The notes under the pieces: model-generated
What the model was told of the DNA's origin: nothing
Seen by the model: the letters and a program-made list of their open reading frames with translations, nothing else
Databases searched by the model: none
In this document: positions 36,931 to 61,787 of the stretch, piece after piece
How positions within the stretch are numbered: the stretch's first letter is position 1
Layout: each line of letters opens with the position of its first letter
Program-made: the position numbers and the translations under genes
Source of the DNA: Klebsiella sp. RHBSTW-00484
GTDB taxonomy: Bacteria; Pseudomonadota; Gammaproteobacteria; Enterobacterales; Enterobacteriaceae
Direction: 5' to 3'
Assembly: GCF_013705725.1 (NCBI RefSeq)
Contig: NZ_CP055481.1
Location: 496,001 to 560,000, forward strand
DNA: 64,000 bases

Positions 36931-37149
36931 TTAGTAATGGGGCGGAGGCGTCTCTTCCGCCTGTGAGGCGATATGCGATGGTTGAGTTGCTTTTAGCTTT
37001 TCTACCATTAAGCGTAAATGTTCACGCATCCTGGCCATTTCGATCTCGTGAGCGGTGACGGTCTTGTTGAGGTCTTCAATAGTGATTTCCTGGAACGCTA
37101 ACCTGCTCTCCAGTTCCGCAAGGCGAGTCTCTAAAGTGCTATCGTGCAT
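36931..37149 (-). CDS. slyX: SlyX, small coiled-coil protein
   Basis: 72 residues. Heptad-like helical content ([20 protein letters not shown]) predicts a coiled coil, and it ends in the conserved [11 protein letters not shown] at 37149 gives the E. coli length; a longer frame with a start near 37245 runs through the fkpA upstream region and is rejected. Function is unknown; the name comes from its place next to slyD. Confidence 0.92.
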   Translation of the reverse strand: MHDSTLETRLAELESRLAFQEITIEDLNKTVTAHEIEMARMREHLRLMVEKLKATQPSHIASQAEETPPPHY

Positions 37150-37227
37150 GAGTAACCTCTTCTGTCCTATTCTGCGGTCGGATTCTACTGAAGTTTCAGC
37201 ATCCGCGCAGCATCGTTGCGTGTGGCA

Positions 37228-37257
37228 GGAAACTAATTCATACAAAAATAGTCCTAA
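37228..37257 (+). promoter_or_regulatory. Candidate sigma-E promoter of fkpA
   Basis: GGAAACT (37228-37234) and TCCTAA (37252-37257) are 17 bp apart, resembling the sigma-E pattern GGAACTT-N16-17-TCnAA. E. coli fkpA is a known sigma-E gene. The fkpA start is 115 bp downstream. Confidence 0.55.
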
Positions 37258-37371
37258 ATGAAGCGATATTCAGGAACGTCTGTATGTAGATTTGTTCTAC
37301 AACGTTCTATAGTACGTTTTTTGCTTTTTACGATAACCCTGGGGTGAGATGCCCCGGCCCTGGAGAAATGG

Positions 37372-38190
37372 ATGAAATCACTGTTTAAAGTAACGCTGCT
37401 GGCGACCACAATGGCCGTCGCCCTGAATGCACCGCTGACCTTTGCTGCTGATACCGCAGCGAAAGCGGCACCTGCAACGGAAAGCAAATCGGCATTCAAA
37501 AATGACGATCAGAAATCTGCTTATGCGCTGGGTGCATCACTGGGACGTTACATGGAAAACTCCCTGAAAGAACAAGAAAAACTGGGTATCAAACTGGATA
37601 AAGACCAGCTGATTGCCGGCGTTCAGGACGCTTTTGCCAATAAGAGCAAACTGTCCGATCAGGAGATCGAACAGACACTGCAGACATTTGAAACTCGTGT
37701 AAAAACTGCGGCTCAGCAGAAAATGGAAAAAGATGCATCTGAAAACGATGCAAAAGGTAAAGCTTACCGCGACACCTTTGCTAAAGAGAAAGGTGTGAAA
37801 ACCTCTAAATCCGGCCTGCTGTATAAAGTTGAGAAAGCCGGTACTGGCGATGCGCCTAAAGATAGCGATACTGTCGTCGTAAACTACAAAGGTACGCTGA
37901 TCGATGGTAAAGAGTTTGATAACTCCTACACCCGTGGCGAGCCGCTATCCTTCCGCCTGGACGGCGTTATCCCTGGCTGGACAGAAGGTCTGAAAAATAT
38001 TAAGAAAGGCGGGAAAATTCAACTGGTTATCCCACCGGATCTGGCTTACGGAAAAACTGGCGTTCCGGGAATTCCTGCGAACTCCACGCTGGTCTTTGAT
38101 GTAGAGCTGCTGGATATCAAACCGGCACCAAAGGCTGATGCCAAGCCTGAAGCTGCCGCAGAAGCACCGGCCGCTGACGCCAAGAAGTAA
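37372..38190 (+). CDS. fkpA: FkpA, periplasmic FKBP-type isomerase and chaperone
   Basis: 272 residues. A signal peptide (residues 1-25, cut after LTFAA) is followed by the helical dimerisation domain (about 30-135) and the FKBP domain (about 140-252; VVNYKGTLIDGKEFDNSY and DGVIPGWTEGLKNIKKGGK in parts). A low-complexity Ala/Pro/Lys tail ends the protein. It folds outer-membrane and periplasmic proteins. A probable sigma-E promoter upstream fits its envelope-stress role. Confidence 0.97.
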   Translation: MKSLFKVTLLATTMAVALNAPLTFAADTAAKAAPATESKSAFKNDDQKSAYALGASLGRYMENSLKEQEKLGIKLDKDQLIAGVQDAFANKSKLSDQEIEQTLQTFETRVKTAAQQKMEKDASENDAKGKAYRDTFAKEKGVKTSKSGLLYKVEKAGTGDAPKDSDTVVVNYKGTLIDGKEFDNSYTRGEPLSFRLDGVIPGWTEGLKNIKKGGKIQLVIPPDLAYGKTGVPGIPANSTLVFDVELLDIKPAPKADAKPEAAAEAPAADAKK

Positions 38191-38199
38191 TCTGGTTTA

Positions 38200-38230
38200 A
38201 GCCGCCGCCTTTACAGGCGGCGGTTTTTTT
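38200..38230 (+). terminator. fkpA terminator
   Basis: A 9 bp GC-rich stem (CCGCCGCCT with AGGCGGCGG) with a TTAC loop is followed by seven T residues. Confidence 0.9.
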
Positions 38231-38356
38231 ATTGAGGGCAAATATAATTAAAACTGGCAAGAACCTCAGACGCTGTATTACTTTAGATAGATTAATAATG
38301 ATGATGAGCCTGCCCTGACAATAACGACAGGCTCCTGAAAAGGAGTGCTTTTTTTC

Positions 38357-39079
38357 ATGTCCAGGTCGCTTTTAACCAACGAGACCAGCGAGCTTGATTT
38401 GCTGGATCAACGTCCTTTTGACCAGACCGACTTTGATATCCTCAAATCCTATGAAGCGGTGGTGGACGGGTTAGCGATGCTCATCGGTTCCCACTGTGAA
38501 ATCGTACTGCATTCGTTGCAGGACTTAAAATGTTCCGCTATCCGTATCGCCAACGGTGAACATACTGGCCGTCAAATCGGCTCGCCAATCACTGACCTTG
38601 CGCTGCGTATGCTGCACGATATGACCGGGGCCGATAGCAGCGTTTCCAAATGCTATTTTACTCGCGCCAAAAGCGGCGTGCTGATGAAGTCGGTCACGAT
38701 TGCAATTCGCAACCGTGAACATAGGGTCATTGGCCTGCTGTGCATCAACATGAACCTTGATGTGCCGTTCTCGCAAATAATGAGCACCTTCATTCCGCCT
38801 GAAACGACGGAAGTGAACTCGCAGGTCAACTTTGCCTCATCGGTAGACGATCTGGTTGCGCAGACGCTTGAGTTCACCATCGAAGAGGTGAATGCCGATC
38901 GTAATGTTTCTAACAATGCCAAAAACCGCCAGATAGTCCTGAATCTTTATGAAAAAGGCATCTTTGACATTAAAGATGCCATCAATCAGGTTGCCGATAG
39001 GTTGAATATCTCTAAGCACACGGTGTATCTCTACATTCGTCAGTTTAAAAGCGGAGATTTCCAGGGGCTGGATAAGTAA
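38357..39079 (+). CDS. yheO: YheO, PAS-like/helix-turn-helix regulator
   Basis: 240 residues. The N-terminal YheO PAS-like domain (about 18-130, [19 protein letters not shown]) precedes a C-terminal helix-turn-helix (about 190-235, [20 protein letters not shown] then [16 protein letters not shown]). The ligand and targets are unknown in E. coli. ATG at 38357 is 11 bases after AGGAG; a GTG at 38345 overlaps that ribosome-binding site. The stop overlaps tusD (TAATG), suggesting coupling with the tus genes. Confidence 0.92.
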   Translation: MSRSLLTNETSELDLLDQRPFDQTDFDILKSYEAVVDGLAMLIGSHCEIVLHSLQDLKCSAIRIANGEHTGRQIGSPITDLALRMLHDMTGADSSVSKCYFTRAKSGVLMKSVTIAIRNREHRVIGLLCINMNLDVPFSQIMSTFIPPETTEVNSQVNFASSVDDLVAQTLEFTIEEVNADRNVSNNAKNRQIVLNLYEKGIFDIKDAINQVADRLNISKHTVYLYIRQFKSGDFQGLDK

Positions 39080-39465
39080 TGCGCTTTGCGATTACGGTGA
39101 CGGGGCCTGCTTACGGTACGCAGTTGGCCAGCAGCGCATTGCAGTTTGCCCATGCTGTTTTGCAGGAAGGCCATGAACTGGTCAGCATCTTTTTCTATCG
39201 CGAAGGTGTTTATAACGCAAACCAGCTATCAGCACCGGCTAGCGATGAGTTTGATCTGGTTCGTGCATGGCAATCGTTACATGACGATCACGCTGTTTCC
39301 TTGCATATATGCGTGGCCGCAGCTTTGCGTCGAGGAGTTGTGGATCAACAGGAAGCACAACAGCTGGGATTACCAGCCTGTAATTTACAGCCTGGATTTA
39401 CGCTGAGCGGATTAGGTGCGCTGGCGGAAGCCGCGTTAACCTGCGACCGGATGGTACAGTTCTGA
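39079..39465 (+). CDS. tusD: Sulfurtransferase TusD
   Basis: 128 residues of the DsrE/DsrF fold. Cys78 in [11 protein letters not shown] is the persulfide-carrying residue. It accepts sulfur from TusA and passes it on through TusE to MnmA for 2-thiolation of wobble uridine in tRNA. It acts as the TusBCD heterohexamer and is coupled to yheO and tusC by stop-start overlaps. Confidence 0.96.
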   Translation: MRFAITVTGPAYGTQLASSALQFAHAVLQEGHELVSIFFYREGVYNANQLSAPASDEFDLVRAWQSLHDDHAVSLHICVAAALRRGVVDQQEAQQLGLPACNLQPGFTLSGLGALAEAALTCDRMVQF

Positions 39466-39824
39466 TGAAGCGCGTAGCTTTTGTATTTTCCTCTACTCCT
39501 CACGGCTCAGCATCCGGCAGAGAAGGGTTGGATGCACTGCTTGCAACATCCGCTCTGACGGAGGAAATCGGTGTATTCTTCATCGGAGATGGCGTGTTCC
39601 AGTTACTTCCGGGACAGCGGCCCGCAGCGGTGCTGGCACGCGACTATATCTCTACCTTCAAACTTTTATCGCTCTACGATATTGAGCAATGCTGGGTCTG
39701 TGCGGCTTCTGCACGTGAACGCGGCCTGAATTCTTCGACGCCATGGATCGTAGATGCCGAGTGGCTGGAGCCAGAGGCTTTACGAACCCAGCTTGACGAT
39801 TTTAACGTGATACTGCGTTTTTGA
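39465..39824 (+). CDS. tusC: TusC, subunit of the TusBCD sulfur-relay complex
   Basis: 119 residues, DsrF-like ([23 protein letters not shown]). It has no conserved active cysteine equivalent to TusD Cys78, consistent with a structural role. The start overlaps the tusD stop (TGATG). Confidence 0.95.
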   Translation: MKRVAFVFSSTPHGSASGREGLDALLATSALTEEIGVFFIGDGVFQLLPGQRPAAVLARDYISTFKLLSLYDIEQCWVCAASARERGLNSSTPWIVDAEWLEPEALRTQLDDFNVILRF

Positions 39825-39831
39825 GGTTCGC

Positions 39832-40119
39832 ATGCTCCACACATTAAGCACATCTCCCTGGCATGCTGATACTGCGACAATGCTTCGTTTGATAAAAGAA
39901 GGAGACGATCTCCTGCTGATGTCTGATGGCGTCGTCGCAGCAGTTGCCGGGAGTCGCTTCCTTGAAATTCTGCAATCTGCCCCCATAACCATTCACGTTC
40001 TGCAAGAAGATATCGAAGCCCGCGGGCTGGGTGGTCAAATTGCGGACAGTGTCGTCAGGCTTAGCTATACTGATTTCGTCAGACTTACAGTCAAACACCC
40101 TGGGCAATTAGCCTGGTAA
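39832..40119 (+). CDS. tusB: TusB, subunit of the TusBCD sulfur-relay complex
   Basis: 95 residues, DsrH-like ([20 protein letters not shown]). It completes the TusBCD complex. It begins 7 bp after tusC and ends 22 bp before the -35 box of the str operon promoter, with no terminator between, so read-through into rpsL is possible. Confidence 0.95.
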   Translation: MLHTLSTSPWHADTATMLRLIKEGDDLLLMSDGVVAAVAGSRFLEILQSAPITIHVLQEDIEARGLGGQIADSVVRLSYTDFVRLTVKHPGQLAW

Positions 40120-40141
40120 TGGCGGGATCGTTGTATATTTC

Positions 40142-40618
<477 letters not shown>

Positions 40619-40698
40619 TGGTTCTCCGTTAAGTAAGGCCAAACGTTTTATATTAATGTCAAACTAAACTCTTTGAGTTTTGGACAATCCTGAATTAA

Positions 40699-43395
<2,697 letters not shown>

Positions 43396-43408
43396 GCCGC
43401 AGGGTTAA

Positions 43409-44650
<1,242 letters not shown>

Positions 44651-44668
44651 TTATTAGTTCTGAATTAG

Positions 44669-44694
44669 AAAAGGGCGCTTAGGCGCCCTTTTTG
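44669..44694 (+). terminator. Terminator after tufA
   Basis: An AAGGGCGC/GCGCCCTT stem with a TTAG loop is followed by T residues. Confidence 0.9.
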
Positions 44695-44773
44695 CTGTCG
44701 ACTATTTGAGTTAATGAGGGAAATTGTTTACAGAAATTAGTGCAGGCGTATATTTAATAATACAGGCTATTGT

Positions 44774-44792
44774 AATCATAACTATTCTCATT
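44774..44792. promoter_or_regulatory. Fur box upstream of bfd
   Basis: A 19 bp site that matches an AATGATAAT-N-ATTATCATT-type Fur consensus at 16 of 19 positions when read on the minus strand (AATGAGAATAGTTATGATT). It lies 33 bp before bfd, whose E. coli orthologue is iron-repressed by Fur. Confidence 0.75.
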
Positions 44793-44825
44793 TACACTTT
44801 GCGTATAAGTTGAACGGGAGTCTGT

Positions 44826-45020
44826 ATGTACGTTTGTCTGTGTAATGGTGTAAACGATAAAAAAATTCGTCAGGCTGTGCGTCAATTCCACCCCCAGTCT
44901 TTTCAACAACTAAGAAAATTTATTCCCGTTGGAAATCAATGCGGTAAGTGCATTCGCGCAGCTCGAGAAATTATGGAAGATGAATTAACTCGCATGCCAG
45001 AATATCAAGAGATTGCCTGA
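44826..45020 (+). CDS. bfd: Bacterioferritin-associated ferredoxin
   Basis: 64 residues. The [2Fe-2S] cysteines are visible as CLCNG near the N-terminus and CGKCIRAA near residue 40. It donates electrons to release iron from bacterioferritin during iron starvation, which fits the Fur box upstream. It lies 73 bp before bfr in the same direction. Confidence 0.97.
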   Translation: MYVCLCNGVNDKKIRQAVRQFHPQSFQQLRKFIPVGNQCGKCIRAAREIMEDELTRMPEYQEIA

Positions 45021-45093
45021 AGCCCCCCTGCTTTTTTTGACATCTCTATAGGTCGAACTACGCTTCAATAAGTGGAAGCGGAGGGACTATATA

Positions 45094-45570
45094 ATGAAAG
45101 GTGATGTCAAAATCATAACTTATCTCAATAAATTATTGGGAAATGAGCTTGTCGCAATTAATCAATACTTTCTCCACGCGAGAATGTTTAAGAACTGGGG
45201 CCTGATGCGCCTCAACGATGTCGAATACCACGAATCCATTGATGAAATGAAACATGCCGATAAGTATATCGAGCGTATTTTGTTTCTCGAAGGAATCCCT
45301 AACCTGCAAGATCTTGGCAAACTGCGCATCGGCGAGGATGTCGAGGAGATGTTGCAATCTGATTTACGGTTGGAACTGGAAGGGGCTAAAGATTTGCGAG
45401 AAGCTATTGCCTATGCCGATAGTGTCTATGACTATGTCAGCCGCGATATGCTAATTGAGATCCTTACAGACGAAGAAAGCCACATTGATTGGTTGGAAAC
45501 TGAGCTCGACTTAATCGGTAAAATTGGCCTACAGAATTATCTCCAGTCACAAATTAAGGTGGCGGACTAA
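45094..45570 (+). CDS. bfr: Bacterioferritin
   Basis: 158 residues, a four-helix ferritin-like subunit of the 24-mer iron store. The ferroxidase ligands (Glu in [10 protein letters not shown], ExxH in [15 protein letters not shown] and [14 protein letters not shown]) and the haem-ligating Met of the family (near [11 protein letters not shown]) are present. The end overlaps the convergent prepilin peptidase gene by 17 bp. Confidence 0.97.
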   Translation: MKGDVKIITYLNKLLGNELVAINQYFLHARMFKNWGLMRLNDVEYHESIDEMKHADKYIERILFLEGIPNLQDLGKLRIGEDVEEMLQSDLRLELEGAKDLREAIAYADSVYDYVSRDMLIEILTDEESHIDWLETELDLIGKIGLQNYLQSQIKVAD

Positions 45571-46159
45571 TAAGCGTCTGCCATCCACACCAAAGACCCG
45601 CTGCTGCCAGAAAAGGGCCAAAAGGCAGCGGGTTGTATAATACCTGCCTTTTTCTTCCCGCTATGATCTTCATCCCAAGGGTGACACATGCGAGTATGGT
45701 TGCAATGAGCACTAGTTGAGGTAATACGCCCCATCCATGCCAGGCCCCAAGAGCGGCCAGAAATTTAACGTCACCGTAACCGATGCCTTCATATCCGCGC
45801 AGTCCTCTGTATAACCAGTAGATAGTAGCAAAGGACACATAGCCAGCGATCGCCCCCCATACCGCGCTTGAAAGAGTACTTTCTGATAAATATAGATGAT
45901 AAAGCAAACCAACCCAGAGTAGAGGACAGGTAAATCGATCTGGAAGCAGACCATTTCGGTAGTCGCACCAACAGAGGATGAGTGATAACCCACAGTATAA
46001 AATAATAAATATTGAGGAAGTGACGAACATGGATGGTTCCTGTGATATGGCTGTAGTAGTGAGAGTGCTGAGAAGTCGTTCATGTATCAAAGGCCAATAA
46101 TGTGCAATGGAAGTAGCTATCAGATGTATTTGCCTGCATTTCACAGCGTTGATGAACAT
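45554..46159 (-). CDS. Orphan prepilin peptidase (GspO/HofD-like, A24 family)
   Basis: 201 residues. About six membrane segments carry the two catalytic aspartates of type IV prepilin peptidases, in [20 protein letters not shown] and [14 protein letters not shown]. The N-terminal methyltransferase domain with its cysteine motif is absent, and the N-terminus is shorter than in E. coli GspO. ATG at 46159 follows CAGGGATCATC. In E. coli gspO sits beside bfr at the end of a full gsp type II secretion cluster; here no gsp gene accompanies it. It may be a remnant or may serve pseudopilins encoded elsewhere. Confidence 0.82.
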   Translation of the reverse strand: MFINAVKCRQIHLIATSIAHYWPLIHERLLSTLTTTAISQEPSMFVTSSIFIILYCGLSLILCWCDYRNGLLPDRFTCPLLWVGLLYHLYLSESTLSSAVWGAIAGYVSFATIYWLYRGLRGYEGIGYGDVKFLAALGAWHGWGVLPQLVLIATILACVTLGMKIIAGRKRQVLYNPLPFGPFLAAAGLWCGWQTLISPPP

Positions 46160-46205
46160 GATGATCCCTGCTCTCAGAAGCCAGTGATGAATTACTAGAC
46201 AATGC

Positions 46206-46233
46206 TTGCGTTGCGGCTGAATTTGCGTATAAT
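46206..46233 (+). promoter_or_regulatory. S10 operon promoter
   Basis: TTGCGT (46206-46211) and TATAAT (46228-46233), 16 bp apart, are followed by the GC-rich GCGCGGGCC discriminator typical of stringently controlled ribosomal-protein promoters. This corresponds to the E. coli S10 promoter. Confidence 0.85.
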
Positions 46234-46239
46234 GCGCGG

Positions 46240-46719
<480 letters not shown>

Positions 46720-46739
46720 TCAGGTCATCGAGCGATTGA

Positions 46740-49135
<2,396 letters not shown>

Positions 49136-49148
49136 TTTTAGAGGATAA

Positions 49149-49430
<282 letters not shown>

Positions 49431-49435
49431 GGTAG

Positions 49436-51361
<1,926 letters not shown>

Positions 51362-51382
51362 TACAGTACGCATTCTCAACGA

Positions 51383-51416
51383 ATAAACGGCTCAGCAATG
51401 AGCCGTTTATTTTTTC
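51383..51416 (+). terminator. S10 operon terminator
   Basis: ATAAACGGCTC and GAGCCGTTTAT form a perfect 11 bp stem with a 6-base loop, followed by six T residues. Confidence 0.92.
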
Positions 51417-51436
51417 TACCCATATTTGATTTGCGG

Positions 51437-51445
51437 TGTTATAAT
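51437..51445 (+). promoter_or_regulatory. spc operon promoter, extended -10
   Basis: TGTTATAAT is a perfect TATAAT (51440-51445) with a TGn extension, followed by the GC-rich GCCGCGCCC discriminator. No good -35 hexamer lies at 17 bp. It corresponds to the E. coli spc promoter, 78 bp before rplN. Confidence 0.8.
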
Positions 51446-51510
51446 GCCGCGCCCTCGATATGGGGCTTTTTAACGACCCTCTTTTGGGTCTCAGTAGTAG
51501 TTGACATTAG

Positions 51511-52773
<1,263 letters not shown>

Positions 52774-52778
52774 GGTAG

Positions 52779-53093
<315 letters not shown>

Positions 53094-53120
53094 TTGTCAC
53101 CAATTGAATCACGGGAGTAA

Positions 53121-54428
<1,308 letters not shown>

Positions 54429-54433
54429 GGTAG

Positions 54434-55567
<1,134 letters not shown>

Positions 55568-55574
55568 GTAGCAG

Positions 55575-57054
<1,480 letters not shown>

Positions 57055-57089
57055 TTTATTCGCATATTTTTCTTGCAAAGTTGGGTTGA

Positions 57090-57108
57090 GCTGGCTAGAT
57101 TAGCCAGC
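57090..57108 (+). terminator. Weak hairpin between the spc and alpha operons
   Basis: GCTGGCTA and TAGCCAGC form a perfect 8 bp stem with a GAT loop, followed by CAATCTTTTG. The T run is short, so partial termination at most is expected. Confidence 0.45.
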
Positions 57109-57114
57109 CAATCT

Positions 57115-57210
57115 TTTGTATGTCTGTACGTTTCCATTTGAGTATCCTGAAAACGGGCTTTTCAGCATGGTGCGTACATATTAAATAGTAGGAGTGCATA
57201 GTGGCCCGTA
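57115..57210 (+). promoter_or_regulatory. alpha operon leader, S4 pseudoknot
   Basis: TGTACG (57125-57130) pairs with CGTACA (57173-57178), and CTGAAAA (57147-57153) with TTTTCAG (57159-57165), in the layout of the nested E. coli pseudoknot that S4 binds to repress rpsM translation. It extends over the GTG start of rpsM. Confidence 0.78.
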
Positions 57211-57557
57211 TAGCAGGCATTAACATTCCTGATCACAAACATACCGTCATTGCATTAACTGCAATTTTCGGTATCGGCAAGACCCGCTCTAAAGCCATCT
57301 GTGCTGACACGGGTATCGCTGAAAATGTTAAGATCAGTGAGCTGTCTGAAGAACAAATTGAATCCCTGCGTGAAGCAGTAGGTAAATTTGTCGTTGAAGG
57401 TGATCTGCGCCGTGAAATCACCCTGAGCATCAAGCGTCTTATGGACCTTGGTTGCTATCGTGGTTTACGCCATCGTCGTGGTCTTCCGGTTCGCGGTCAG
57501 CGTACTAAGACCAACGCACGTACCCGCAAGGGTCCGCGTAAACCGATCAAGAAATAG
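57201..57557 (+). CDS. rpsM: 30S ribosomal protein S13
   Basis: 118 residues, GTG start at 57201 with TAGTAGGAGTGCATA upstream. It contacts the P-site tRNA and forms a bridge with L5. First gene of the alpha operon; its start lies inside the S4-binding pseudoknot. Confidence 0.99.
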   Translation: MARIAGINIPDHKHTVIALTAIFGIGKTRSKAICADTGIAENVKISELSEEQIESLREAVGKFVVEGDLRREITLSIKRLMDLGCYRGLRHRRGLPVRGQRTKTNARTRKGPRKPIKK

Positions 57558-57570
57558 TCGGGGTGATTGA

Positions 57571-57963
<393 letters not shown>

Positions 57964-57978
57964 CGCGTTCGTTTCTAG

Positions 57979-58617
<639 letters not shown>

Positions 58618-58642
58618 AGCTTAGTACCAAAGAGAGGACACA

Positions 58643-59632
58643 ATGCAGGGTTCTGTGACAGAGTTTCTAAAACCGCGCCTGGTCGATATCGAGCAAGTGA
58701 GTTCGACGCACGCCAAGGTGACCCTTGAGCCTTTAGAGCGTGGCTTTGGCCATACTCTGGGTAACGCACTGCGCCGTATTCTGCTCTCATCGATGCCGGG
58801 TTGCGCGGTGACCGAGGTTGAGATTGATGGTGTACTTCATGAGTACAGCACCAAAGAAGGCGTTCAGGAAGATATCCTTGAAATCCTGCTCAACCTGAAA
58901 GGGCTGGCGGTGAGAGTTCAGGGTAAAGATGAAGTTATTCTTACTCTGAATAAATCTGGCATTGGCCCTGTGACTGCAGCCGACATCACCCATGATGGTG
59001 ATGTTGAAATCGTCAAGCCGCAGCACGTGATCTGCCACCTGACCGATGAGAACGCAGCTATTAGCATGCGTATCAAAGTTCAGCGCGGTCGTGGTTATGT
59101 GCCGGCTTCTGCCCGAATTCATTCGGAAGAAGATGAGCGCCCAATCGGCCGTCTGCTGGTCGACGCATGTTATAGCCCTGTAGAGCGTATTGCCTACAAT
59201 GTTGAAGCAGCGCGTGTAGAACAGCGTACCGACCTGGACAAGCTGGTCATCGAAATGGAAACCAACGGCACAATCGATCCTGAAGAGGCGATTCGTCGTG
59301 CGGCAACCATCCTGGCAGAACAACTGGAAGCTTTCGTTGACTTACGCGATGTACGTCAGCCGGAAGTGAAAGAAGAGAAACCAGAATTCGATCCGATCCT
59401 GCTGCGCCCTGTTGACGATCTCGAATTGACTGTCCGCTCTGCTAACTGCCTCAAGGCAGAAGCTATCCACTATATCGGTGATCTGGTACAGCGTACCGAG
59501 GTTGAGTTGCTGAAAACGCCGAACCTGGGTAAAAAATCTCTTACCGAGATTAAAGACGTGCTGGCTTCACGTGGTCTGTCTCTGGGCATGCGCCTGGAAA
59601 ACTGGCCACCGGCAAGCATTGCTGACGAGTAA
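58643..59632 (+). CDS. rpoA: RNA polymerase alpha subunit
   Basis: 329 residues. The N-terminal domain (1 to about 235) dimerises and starts polymerase assembly. The C-terminal domain (about 250-329) has the DNA- and activator-contact determinants, including Arg265 in [17 protein letters not shown] and FNR, whose sites are seen elsewhere in this window, contact this domain. Confidence 0.99.
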
Positions 59633-59648
59633 CCGGATCACAGGTTAA

Positions 59649-60059
<411 letters not shown>

Positions 60060-60074
60060 TCTGTAGTAACGTAG

Positions 60075-60100
60075 AAAAACCCGCCTAGGCGGGTTTTTTT
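60075..60100 (+). terminator. alpha operon terminator
   Basis: An AAACCCGC/GCGGGTTT stem with a CTAG loop is followed by seven T residues. Confidence 0.92.
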
Positions 60101-60166
60101 ATATCCCCTATCATCCCGCTTCACTACAATATCTGTACTATTTTTGTTCATCCCCGGAGCCGTATC

Positions 60167-60538
60167 ATGTGGTTACTGGATCAGTGGGCAGAGCGCCATA
60201 TCCTCGATGCTCAAAACAAAGGTGAATTCGATAATCTTCCAGGCTGCGGAGAACCGCTTATGTTGGATGATGATTCACATGTTCCACCAGAGCTACGCGC
60301 CAGTTATCGGTTGCTTAAAAATGCAGGCTGTTTACCTCCCGAACTGGAACATCGGAAAGAAGCAATCGTGCTTGTAGACTTACTCAGGAACGTTCAGGAA
60401 AACGAACCGTGCTGCGTGGAGTGGAGTCGTCGTCTTGCCTTGGTTGAACTAAAGCTACGGCAAGCAGGTCTTAATACTGACTTTTTGCGTGGCGATTATG
60501 TAGATAAGTTACTGCATAAGATCAATGAGGAGCAATAA
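60167..60538 (+). CDS. yhdN: YhdN, DUF1992 protein
   Basis: 123 residues (MWLLDQWAERHILDAQNKGE start), helical, of the DnaJ-homologue DUF1992 family but without a J domain. Conserved GEFDNLPGCGEPL and PPELRASYRLLKNAG are visible. Its stop overlaps the zntR start by one base. Function is unknown. Confidence 0.94.
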   Translation: MWLLDQWAERHILDAQNKGEFDNLPGCGEPLMLDDDSHVPPELRASYRLLKNAGCLPPELEHRKEAIVLVDLLRNVQENEPCCVEWSRRLALVELKLRQAGLNTDFLRGDYVDKLLHKINEEQ

Positions 60539-60963
60539 TGTATCGCATCGGTGAACTGGCAAAATTGGCAGACGTTACTCCTGATACCATTCGCTATTAT
60601 GAAAAACAGAAGATGATGGAGCATAACGTACGTACTGAAGGAGGATTTCGTCTCTATTCAGACAACGATCTGCAGAGACTCCGTTTTATTCGTTACGGCA
60701 GGCAATTGGGTTTCACATTGGAATCGATTCGCGAACTTCTTTCGATCCGAATAGATCCGGAGCATCATACTTGTCAGGAGTCGAAAGGTATCGTTAAGGC
60801 TCGTTTAAGGGAAGTTGAATCTCGGATCAAAGAGCTACAAACTATGCGTCGGTCATTGCAGCGGCTTAATGACGCATGCTGTGGGACCGCACACAGTAGT
60901 ATTTATTGTTCGATCCTTGAGGCGCTTGAGCAAGGAGCCAGTAGCCAAAACGCAGAGCGTTGA
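60538..60963 (+). CDS. zntR: ZntR, Zn(II)-responsive MerR-family activator
   Basis: 141 residues. The MerR helix-turn-helix (MYRIGELAKLADVTPDTIRY) precedes a coiled coil and the metal loop. The zinc ligands Cys79, Cys114, Cys115, His119 and Cys124 are all present (NDACCGTAHSSIYC). It activates zntA, the Zn/Cd/Pb exporter, which is not in this window. A second, unrelated metal regulator of the same family sits on the inserted element. Confidence 0.97.
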   Translation: MYRIGELAKLADVTPDTIRYYEKQKMMEHNVRTEGGFRLYSDNDLQRLRFIRYGRQLGFTLESIRELLSIRIDPEHHTCQESKGIVKARLREVESRIKELQTMRRSLQRLNDACCGTAHSSIYCSILEALEQGASSQNAER

Positions 60964-61018
60964 TTTCTACATCGCGCAGATCTACACTTGCATCGATTTT
61001 TACTAATCAGGAGAGTTT

Positions 61019-61234
61019 ATGAGCCACTACCAACATACTAAAGGGAAAATAAAAGATAACGCCATTGAGGCACTACTTCATGACCCCTTGTTCAGGCAGC
61101 GAGTTGAGAAGAATAAGAAAGGAAAAGGAAGTTACCAGCGTAAAGATAAACATACGGGGCGTAATGAGCGGGAGGCCAGTGGCAAGAGAGTTAAGCACTT
61201 TTTTACCACTGGCCTTCTGCTTTTAATATTCTAA
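61019..61234 (+). CDS. arfA: ArfA, alternative ribosome-rescue factor
   Basis: 71 residues as an open frame ([20 protein letters not shown] start, [13 protein letters not shown] basic centre). It recruits RF2 to free ribosomes stalled on truncated mRNA when tmRNA is insufficient. The last third of the gene contains a strong hairpin, so in the known mechanism the mRNA is cut and the full-length hydrophobic-tailed product ([11 protein letters not shown]) is degraded; the active protein is the truncated form made when tmRNA fails. The stop directly abuts the mscL stop on the other strand. Confidence 0.95.
   Translation: MSHYQHTKGKIKDNAIEALLHDPLFRQRVEKNKKGKGSYQRKDKHTGRNEREASGKRVKHFFTTGLLLLIF
61173..61215 (+). 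promoter_or_regulatory. Intragenic hairpin in arfA (RNase III/transcription stop element)
   Basis: AGGCCAGTGG (61173-61182) and CCACTGGCCT (61206-61215) form a perfect 10 bp stem inside the coding sequence. In E. coli the equivalent stem is cut by RNase III and generates stop-less arfA mRNA, which places ArfA under tmRNA control. Confidence 0.85.
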
Positions 61235-61648
61235 TTAAGAACGATTGTTTTGTTCTTTTAGCAAGTCGCGAATTTCACTGAGCAAGACTTCTTCTTTGCC
61301 TGGAGCCGGCGGCGCAGCTGGAGCTTCTTCTTTTTTGCGGTTTAGTCTATTTATCAGTTTAATTGCCATAAAAATGGCAAATGCAACGATGACAAAGTCA
61401 AAAACGTTTTGGATGAATACACCATAGTGCATGACGACTGCGGGGATATCCCCCTGCGCATCACGAAGCGTAACCGCAAACTGTTTAAAATCGATCCCGC
61501 CAATAAGCAAACCTAATGGCGGCATAATTATATCGGCGACTAGCGACGATACAATCTTACCGAATGCGGCACCAATGATGACACCGACAGCCAGGTCAAC
61601 AACATTCCCGCGCATCGCGAATTCGCGAAATTCTTTTAAAAAACTCAT
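61235..61648 (-). CDS. mscL: Large-conductance mechanosensitive channel MscL
   Basis: 137 residues. The N-terminal helix and first membrane segment ([20 protein letters not shown], then [20 protein letters not shown]) carry the pore constriction. A periplasmic loop, second membrane segment and charged C-terminal helix bundle follow. It opens on hypo-osmotic shock. ATG at 61648 follows AAGGAGAATAAA; the longer upstream frame is not conserved. Lies 139 bp downstream of trkA. Confidence 0.97.
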   Translation of the reverse strand: MSFLKEFREFAMRGNVVDLAVGVIIGAAFGKIVSSLVADIIMPPLGLLIGGIDFKQFAVTLRDAQGDIPAVVMHYGVFIQNVFDFVIVAFAIFMAIKLINRLNRKKEEAPAAPPAPGKEEVLLSEIRDLLKEQNNRS

Positions 61649-61787
61649 TTTATTCTCCTTGGGCCAGCTAACACTGATAAGTTTAACAAATGTATTCCTA
61701 TTTTCCATTGCCAGGGAATAATTGCATAGAAATATTATCCATTGATAAATAAGGGATAAAGGAAAGGCGCCAGCATGACGCCTGAAA

